Source: Vibrio sp.
GTDB taxonomy: Bacteria; Pseudomonadota; Gammaproteobacteria; Enterobacterales; Vibrionaceae
Length of the DNA stretch: 6,384 nt
Assembly (NCBI GenBank): GCA_007124475.1
Contig: SLFB01000118.1
Location: 1-6,384 of the forward strand
Reading direction: 5' to 3'
Both the position numbers and the translations under genes were made by a program. Each line of letters starts with the position of its first letter. The first letter of the stretch is position 1. This document shows, one piece after another, positions 1-3,993 of this stretch. The notes beneath the pieces are model-generated. The model was not told the DNA's origin. It was given only the letters and a program-made list of their open reading frames with translations, and ran no database searches.

Positions 1-206
1 CTTCCAGACGGTGGCGTTAACCGTTTTTCATCCCACAACCAAGCCGAGAAACGCACTTGGTTATGTAAATGCCACACTAACTGCAATACCGTGGCCGCCA
101 GTAATAACCAAGGGAGATAGCCAAATACCCAACCAATTAGTAACCAAGGGAGGTAAAAAAAAGCCAGCTCCCAGGCCAGCTTTTTCCAAGTTAATCGTTC
201 AACCAT
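1..206 (-). CDS. phoR: PhoR, phosphate-regulon sensor histidine kinase (N-terminal part, runs off the left edge)
   Basis: Reading the minus strand from the ATG at 206-204 gives 68 codons with no stop up to the window edge. PhoR is the inner-membrane kinase that phosphorylates PhoB when phosphate is scarce and dephosphorylates it when the Pst transporter is saturated. The visible part starts MVERLTWKKLAWEL and contains two hydrophobic membrane segments (about residues 14-28 and 31-47). A cytoplasmic stretch rich in Trp and Arg follows, ending in LTPPSG near residue 68. This matches the E. coli PhoR N-terminus (MLERLSWKRL..., GYLPWFLLA, ...TPPPG) closely, as recalled. The PAS, HisKA and ATPase domains would lie to the left of the window. 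It starts 21 bases after the phoB stop on the same strand, so the two are almost certainly one operon. Its ribosome-binding site is weak (GGGATGA or TAGAAA), as in a translationally linked gene. The segment encodes an internal YLPWLL repeat (residues 18-23 and 30-35). Confidence 0.92.
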   Translation of the reverse strand, partial: MVERLTWKKLAWELAFFYLPWLLIGWVFGYLPWLLLAATVLQLVWHLHNQVRFSAWLWDEKRLTPPSG

Positions 207-227
207 AATTTTCTATTATTCATCCCA

Positions 228-917
228 TCACATTCTTGTAGAAAAACGGTAGCCAGCACCACGAACGGTTTGAATCAGCTTATCATGTCCGGCTTCTTCT
301 AGGGCTTTACGTAAACGACGAATATGGACATCAACGGTGCGGTCTTCAACATAAACATTGGTTCCCCAAATGTTATTAAGCAGTTGCTCACGGCTGTAAA
401 CGCGCTCTTGATGGGTCATAAAAAAGTGCAGCATTTTAAACTCAGTCGGGCCCATATCCAGTGCCACATCATCAGCCGTCACGCGATGAGAGACAGGATC
501 TAATTTAAGGCCTTGCACATCGATGACATCTTCTAACGCTGTGGGGGATACCCGCCGAATCACCGCTTTAAGTCTTGCGACTAACTCTTTTGGTGAAAAT
601 GGCTTGGTAATGTAATCATCCGCGCCAACTTCTAAACCACGAACCTTATCTTCTTCTTCACCACGAGCAGTCAACATTACCACAGGAATATTACGTGTTA
701 ATTCCTCACGTTTCATATGCTTGATAAAGTTGATGCCACTTCCACCGGGGAGCATCCAATCGAGCAAGACCAAATCAGGGAAAGGTTCAGCTAATTTATC
801 AACAGCGCTATCGTAATCTTCTGCTTCCACTGCTTGATAGCCTTTTTGTTCAAGTACAAAACACAACATTTCACGAATCGGTGCTTCGTCTTCAACCACC
901 AGAATCCTTCTAGACAT
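228..917 (-). CDS. phoB: PhoB, phosphate-regulon response regulator
   Basis: This is the DNA-binding response regulator of the PhoR-PhoB system. It is phosphorylated under phosphate limitation and then binds Pho boxes and activates sigma-70 transcription. The 229-residue product has the same length as E. coli PhoB and resembles it closely along its whole length. The receiver domain (about residues 4-120) has the acidic pair E9/D10, the phospho-acceptor D54 in the LLDWMLPGGSG motif, the switch Thr in VVMLTARGEEED (about residue 83) and the Lys in ITKPFSPKE (about 105). The OmpR-type winged helix (about 129-226) carries the recognition-helix segment VEDRTVDVHIRRLRKAL and ends TVRGAGYRFSTRM. The start is ATG at 917-915 (MSRRILVVEDE), matching MARRILVVEDE in E. 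coli and preceded by AAAGG about 10 bases upstream. A TTG at 944 would add nine residues, but it lies almost on the predicted transcription start and is rejected. phoR follows after 21 bases. The upstream Pho box indicates positive autoregulation. Confidence 0.97.
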   Translation of the reverse strand: MSRRILVVEDEAPIREMLCFVLEQKGYQAVEAEDYDSAVDKLAEPFPDLVLLDWMLPGGSGINFIKHMKREELTRNIPVVMLTARGEEEDKVRGLEVGADDYITKPFSPKELVARLKAVIRRVSPTALEDVIDVQGLKLDPVSHRVTADDVALDMGPTEFKMLHFFMTHQERVYSREQLLNNIWGTNVYVEDRTVDVHIRRLRKALEEAGHDKLIQTVRGAGYRFSTRM

Positions 918-952
918 AATTGAATAACCTTTGTTATTAATCAACGCTATGC

Positions 953-958
953 ATTATG
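953..958 (-). promoter_or_regulatory. -10 element of the phoB promoter
   Basis: On the minus strand this reads CATAAT, five of six matches to TATAAT. It begins exactly 10 bases downstream of the end of the Pho box (969-986), the usual arrangement in PhoB-activated promoters, where the Pho box replaces the -35 element. Transcription would start near 946, leaving a leader of about 29 bases before the phoB ATG at 917. No good -35 hexamer is seen, which fits an activator-dependent promoter. Confidence 0.7.
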
Positions 959-968
959 GGAAATCATT

Positions 969-986
969 ATGACACTTTTGTGACCA
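969..986 (-). promoter_or_regulatory. Pho box (PhoB binding site) upstream of phoB
   Basis: The minus strand reads TGGTCACAAAAGTGTCAT. It matches the Pho box consensus CTGTCATAAAACTGTCAT at 14 of 18 positions. The two GTCA cores are 11 bases apart and separated by an A-rich spacer, as expected for a PhoB dimer bound head to tail. Its position directly upstream of the phoB -10 implies that phosphorylated PhoB activates its own operon, as in E. coli and Vibrio. Confidence 0.8.
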
Positions 987-1094
987 TTGCAAACTAATTT
1001 TCACATAAAGTTCACTAATAATGGCTGAGAATGATGCAACAAATTAAACGCTTGCCTCACAGACCATCGTTCTCGTCTTTTTGCATCCCCCCAT

Positions 1095-1123
1095 AAGACA
1101 TTAATCATGAATTCCCTTATCAT
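1095..1123 (+). promoter_or_regulatory. Candidate sigma-70 promoter for rdgC
   Basis: AAGACA at 1095-1100 (four of six matches to TTGACA) is followed after 17 bases by TATCAT at 1118-1123 (five of six matches to TATAAT). This would start transcription near 1130 and give a short leader before the rdgC ATG at 1158. The match is moderate and other weak combinations exist in this AT-rich stretch, so it is only a best guess. Confidence 0.3.
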
Positions 1124-1157
1124 AGCGATATGGTGAACAACGGAAAGAAACACGCAT

Positions 1158-2072
1158 ATGTGGTTTAAAAATTGTATGGTCTATCGCCTCAATCGCGATA
1201 TCACCTTTAACGCGGATCAACTGGAAACGCAACTGGCCGAATTTCGCTTTAGCCCTTGCTCAAGTCAAGATAAGCTTAAATTTGGTTGGGTACACGCACT
1301 CGGTAAACATGGCGACATGATGACTCATGTCAGCGATGAGCGCATACTGATTTGCGCCAAAAAAGAAGAAAAAATGCTCCCCGCCTCAGTGATCAAAGAG
1401 TCACTCAATAACAAGATTGAAACCATTGAAAGCCAAGAAGGTCGACCTCTTAAGAAAAAAGAAAAAGAAACCTTAAAAGAAGAAATCATGATTGATTTGC
1501 TGCCACGGGCTTTCAGTCGTAGTCACTATACTTATCTGTTAATTATGCCCAAAGAAGGTTTGATTCTGGTCGATGCCAGTAGCTACAAAAAAGCCGAAGA
1601 TGTTTTGGCTCTGCTGCGCAAAACCATCGGTAGCTTGCCGGTGGTACCAGCGATACCTGAAATCGCGGTTGAAACCACATTAACTCAATGGGTCAAAGAC
1701 GGTAACTTACCGCCAGGTTTTAGCCTCTTGGAAGAAGCAGAGTTAAAATCTACCTTAGAAGATGGCGCAACCATACGCTGTAAAAAGCAAGAGCTGACCA
1801 GTGAAGAAATCATCAGTCATATTGCCGCTAATAAAGTGGTGACTAAGTTAGCGCTCAACTGGCAAGAGCGGATCAGTTTTATTCTGGCCGAAGATTGCAG
1901 CTTAAAGCGTTTGGCATTTAGTGATGAGCTCAAAGATCAAAACGAAGATATTCCAAGAGAAGACCAAGCAGCACGTTTCGATGCTGATTTCTCGTTAATG
2001 TGTGGCGAGTTTTCGGCTCTCTTACCCAACTTATTTGACGTTTTGGGTGGTTTACCATCAAACGATGCCTAG
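1158..2072 (+). CDS. rdgC: RdgC, recombination-associated nucleoid protein
   Basis: RdgC is a ring-forming, largely sequence-independent DNA-binding protein of the nucleoid. It limits RecA filament formation and strand exchange. The product has 304 residues against 303 in E. coli. Matching blocks run along its length: MWFKNCMVYRL at the start, ICAKKEEKMLP (about 65-75), LLPRAFSRSHYTY (about 114-126), KKAEDVLALLRKTIGSLPVVP (about 143-163), LTSEEIISHIAANKVVTKLAL (about 213-233), and a SLKRLAFSDELKDQNEDI / ARFDADFSLMCGE region near the end. The Lys- and Glu-rich stretch around residues 98-109 corresponds to the charged region of the family. The ATG at 1158 is preceded by GGAAAG about 10 bases upstream and gives the family N-terminus. 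The gene is divergent from phoB and closed by its own terminator, so it appears monocistronic. I see no truncation or missing region. Confidence 0.97.
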   Translation: MWFKNCMVYRLNRDITFNADQLETQLAEFRFSPCSSQDKLKFGWVHALGKHGDMMTHVSDERILICAKKEEKMLPASVIKESLNNKIETIESQEGRPLKKKEKETLKEEIMIDLLPRAFSRSHYTYLLIMPKEGLILVDASSYKKAEDVLALLRKTIGSLPVVPAIPEIAVETTLTQWVKDGNLPPGFSLLEEAELKSTLEDGATIRCKKQELTSEEIISHIAANKVVTKLALNWQERISFILAEDCSLKRLAFSDELKDQNEDIPREDQAARFDADFSLMCGEFSALLPNLFDVLGGLPSNDA

Positions 2073-2078
2073 TCGTCT

Positions 2079-2114
2079 ATTCAGGCTGGTCATCCAGCCT
2101 GAATCCTCTCTTTT
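2079..2114 (+). terminator. Rho-independent terminator of rdgC
   Basis: A perfect 11-bp inverted repeat (ATTCAGGCTGG at 2079-2089 and CCAGCCTGAAT at 2094-2104) encloses the 4-base loop TCAT. It is followed by a pyrimidine-rich tail ending in TTTT (2111-2114). It begins seven bases after the rdgC stop codon and separates rdgC from the trhP-yfhL unit. Confidence 0.87.
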
Positions 2115-2157
2115 AATCTAACTCCATCGGCAAGGGATAATAACCAGAATAATAGTA

Positions 2158-2186
2158 TGGTCACCGCTCACATTTTGACGTAAAAT
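2158..2186 (+). promoter_or_regulatory. Candidate sigma-70 promoter for trhP-yfhL
   Basis: TGGTCA at 2158-2163 (four of six matches to TTGACA) is followed after 17 bases by TAAAAT at 2181-2186 (five of six matches to TATAAT). Transcription would start near 2193, just before the palindrome at 2198-2220, and give a leader of about 56 bases. A promoter is needed here because rdgC ends in a strong terminator. An alternative -35, TTGACG at 2175-2180, has no convincing -10 at the right distance. Confidence 0.35.
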
Positions 2187-2197
2187 TTGCGCCCCTT

Positions 2198-2220
2198 CCA
2201 ATACCATCAGGTGGTATTGG
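2198..2220. repeat. 23-bp near-perfect palindrome in the trhP leader region
   Basis: CCAATACCA (2198-2206) and TGGTATTGG (2212-2220) are perfect 9-bp inverted repeats around TCAGG. Including the C-G pair at 2208/2210, ten of eleven positions per arm are complementary about the centre at 2209. It lies 28 bases before the trhP start and just downstream of the candidate transcription start. It could therefore be an operator for a dimeric repressor or a hairpin in the 5' leader RNA. There is no T-run after it, so it is not a standard terminator. The function is unknown. Confidence 0.6.
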
Positions 2221-2248
2221 CCTGACTTGAGATCAGATTGAGAACATA

Positions 2249-3652
2249 ATGATGAGCACAAAACAACCTTTCGTTCCCGAGCTACTGTCACCCGCTGGTA
2301 GCCTAAAAAACATGCGTTATGCCTTTGCTTATGGCGCCGATGCTGTTTATGCCGGTCAACCACGTTATAGTTTACGTGTGCGTAATAACGAGTTTAACCA
2401 CGAAAACCTACAAATCGGTATTAATGAAGCCCATGCTTTGGGGAAAAAATTCTATGTGGTGTGTAATATTCAACCACACAACTCAAAACTAAAAACTTTT
2501 ATTCGTGACTTAAAACCAGTTATCGACATGGGCCCGGATGCGTTAATTATGTCCGACCCAGGTCTTATTATGATGGTGCGTGAAGCGTTTCCAGAGATGC
2601 CGATCCACTTGTCAGTACAAGCTAATGCGGTGAACTGGGCAACGGTTAAGTTTTGGTCAACCCAAGGAGTAGAACGCGTCATTTTATCTCGTGAGCTATC
2701 GCTAGAAGAGATCGAAGAAATTCGTCAACAATGCCCTGAAACTGAGCTAGAAATTTTTGTGCATGGCGCACTGTGCATGGCGTATTCAGGCCGTTGTTTA
2801 TTATCGGGCTACATGAATAAACGTGACCCGAACCAAGGCACTTGTACCAATGCTTGTCGCTGGGAATACAAAGTCGAAAAAGGCCAAGAAGATGCTGCCG
2901 GGCAAATTGTCGAGCAATTCGACCCAAGCGCTGCAAAAGCGATCGAAGTGCAACAAGAGCGTCCTGACAATACCTTAGGGTTAGGCAAACCGATTGATGA
3001 TGTGGTGCTACTGTCTGAAAGCCACCGTCCTGAAGAAAAAATGGCAGCGTTTGAAGATGAGCATGGTACCTATATCATGAACTCAAAAGACTTACGTGCC
3101 GTTCAGCATGTTGAGCGTTTAACCAAGATGGGCGTTCATTCGCTAAAAATTGAAGGTCGTACTAAGTCATTCTATTACTGCGCCCGTACCGCTCAAGTTT
3201 ACCGTAAAGCCATTGATGACGCCGTGGCTGGCAAGCCATTTGACGATAGTCTAATGGGCACTTTAGAAAGCCTTGCTCATCGTGGCTATACCGAAGGTTT
3301 CTTACGTCGCCATACCCATGATAGCTATCAAAACTATGACTATGGCTACTCTGTGTCTGACAGCCAACAATTTGTTGGTGAGTTCACCGGTAAACGCCGT
3401 GGTGATTTAGTCGAAGTCGAAGTGAAAAACAAATTCTGTGTCGGTGATAGCCTTGAGTTGATGACCCCTAAAGGTAATATCATTTTCACCCTTGAAGCCA
3501 TGGAAAACCGTAAATCACAAGCCATTGATGATGCAAAAGGCAATGGTCATTTTGTATTTATCCCTATGCCTGCTGATTTAGATCTTGAGTACGCCCTATT
3601 AATGCGTAACCTAAATACAGGTCAAGATACTCGCAACCCAACAGGTAAGTAA
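2249..3652 (+). CDS. trhP: TrhP (YegQ), prephenate-dependent tRNA uridine hydroxylase, U32 family
   Basis: TrhP introduces the hydroxyl group of 5-hydroxyuridine at wobble position 34 of certain tRNAs. It depends on prephenate and on iron-sulphur biogenesis, and the product feeds CmoA/CmoB to give cmo5U. The old annotation as a collagenase-like U32 peptidase is historical. The N-terminal part (about residues 8-170, starting PELLSPAGS) resembles the U32 barrel. The family signature EIFVHGALCMAYSGRCLLS spans about 168-186. Cysteines at about 176, 183, 199 and 203 (CMAYSGRC, then CTNAC) are the probable [4Fe-4S] ligands. The C-terminal half contains AFEDEHGTYIMNSKDLRA, HSLKIEGRTKS and HRGYTEGFLRRHT blocks nearly identical to E. 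coli YegQ and ends RNPTGK. The 467 residues exceed the roughly 453 of E. coli, the excess lying mainly in the variable stretch about 208-270. ATGs at 2249 and 2252 are both possible. GAGA (2240-2243) spaces slightly better to the second. An in-frame TGA at 2228 excludes earlier starts. yfhL follows two bases after the stop. Confidence 0.95.
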   Translation: MMSTKQPFVPELLSPAGSLKNMRYAFAYGADAVYAGQPRYSLRVRNNEFNHENLQIGINEAHALGKKFYVVCNIQPHNSKLKTFIRDLKPVIDMGPDALIMSDPGLIMMVREAFPEMPIHLSVQANAVNWATVKFWSTQGVERVILSRELSLEEIEEIRQQCPETELEIFVHGALCMAYSGRCLLSGYMNKRDPNQGTCTNACRWEYKVEKGQEDAAGQIVEQFDPSAAKAIEVQQERPDNTLGLGKPIDDVVLLSESHRPEEKMAAFEDEHGTYIMNSKDLRAVQHVERLTKMGVHSLKIEGRTKSFYYCARTAQVYRKAIDDAVAGKPFDDSLMGTLESLAHRGYTEGFLRRHTHDSYQNYDYGYSVSDSQQFVGEFTGKRRGDLVEVEVKNKFCVGDSLELMTPKGNIIFTLEAMENRKSQAIDDAKGNGHFVFIPMPADLDLEYALLMRNLNTGQDTRNPTGK

Positions 3653-3654
3653 TC

Positions 3655-3909
3655 ATGGCATTATTAATCACAGATAAATGCACTAACTGTGATATGTGTG
3701 AGCCTGAGTGTCCTAACGGTGCCATTTCGATGGGGGAACAACTCTACGAAATCAATCCCGACTTGTGCACTGAATGTAAAGGGCACTATGACAAACCCAC
3801 ATGTCAGACCGTTTGCCCGATCAGTAACTGCATCATTACTGATCCGCAACATATTGAAACAGAAGCGCAGCTACTAGAAAAGTTCGTTATTATTCAAGGG
3901 CTGGCTTAA
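3655..3909 (+). CDS. yfhL: YfhL family 2x[4Fe-4S] ferredoxin
   Basis: This 84-residue protein resembles E. coli YfhL (86 residues) closely, including the start MALLITDKCTNCDMCEPECPNGAI. Two cluster-binding motifs are visible. The first is CTNCDMCEPECP (Cys at about 9, 12, 15 and 19). The second is CTECKGHYDKPTCQTVCP followed by a further Cys (about 38, 41, 50, 54 and 59), with the longer insert between its second and third Cys that is typical of Allochromatium (Alvin)-type low-potential ferredoxins. The tail (about 60-84) is a helical extension ending KFVIIQGLA. The protein should be a soluble cytoplasmic electron carrier. The ATG lies two bases after the trhP stop, with the ribosome-binding site AGG (3643-3645) inside the end of trhP, so the two genes are cotranscribed and probably translationally coupled. 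This suggests, as an inference, that it serves TrhP or a related iron-sulphur hydroxylase. A terminator follows about 40 bases downstream. Confidence 0.95.
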   Translation: MALLITDKCTNCDMCEPECPNGAISMGEQLYEINPDLCTECKGHYDKPTCQTVCPISNCIITDPQHIETEAQLLEKFVIIQGLA

Positions 3910-3946
3910 TCAATATTGTTGATACTGCTTACCATGTTTGACATAA

Positions 3947-3974
3947 AAAAATCCGCCAATTAAGGCGGATTTTT
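3947..3974. terminator. Bidirectional rho-independent terminator between yfhL and the nuclease gene
   Basis: The stem AAAAATCCGCC (3947-3957) pairs with GGCGGATTTTT (3964-3974) around the loop AATTAA. The right arm ends in a T-run on the plus strand. The A-run 3945-3951 gives a T-run on the minus strand. It therefore can end transcripts from both yfhL (plus) and the convergent nuclease gene (minus), whose stop codons are 84 bases apart. Confidence 0.9.
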
Positions 3975-3993
3975 ATTTACCGATTAAGTTAGT

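Noticed and set aside
11..208. Plus-strand open frame of 65 codons at the left edge
   Set aside because: It is antisense to the phoR start, which matches PhoR strongly. The plus-strand translation has no recognisable features or ribosome-binding site.
918..944. Upstream TTG start that would add nine residues to PhoB
   Set aside because: The added residues have no counterpart in the PhoB family, and the TTG lies about two bases from the predicted transcription start. The ATG at 917 gives the exact family length.
2198..2220. Palindrome as a second rdgC terminator
   Set aside because: There is no T-run after the stem, and rdgC already has a strong terminator at 2079-2114.
2198..2225. H-type pseudoknot using loop TCAGG and the adjacent CCTGA
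   Set aside because: With no linker bases the five loop pairs could not span the intact 9-bp stem. Only an alternative, mutually exclusive hairpin is feasible.
2118..2363. Minus-strand open frame across the trhP start
   Set aside because: It overlaps the trhP 5' end and the leader palindrome antisense. Its Arg/His-rich translation resembles no family and it has no ribosome-binding site.
2470..3543. Several minus-strand open frames inside trhP (2470-2682, 2679-2936, 3346-3543)
   Set aside because: They are antisense shadows of a highly conserved gene, with no sensible protein features.
2249..3652. Collagenase or U32 protease function for the trhP product
   Set aside because: The U32 label is historical. 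The sequence matches YegQ, shown to act in tRNA uridine hydroxylation, and the conserved Cys set suggests an iron-sulphur enzyme.
3664..3877. Open frames on both strands inside yfhL
   Set aside because: Both overlap the ferredoxin gene, whose cysteine motifs and family length are unambiguous.
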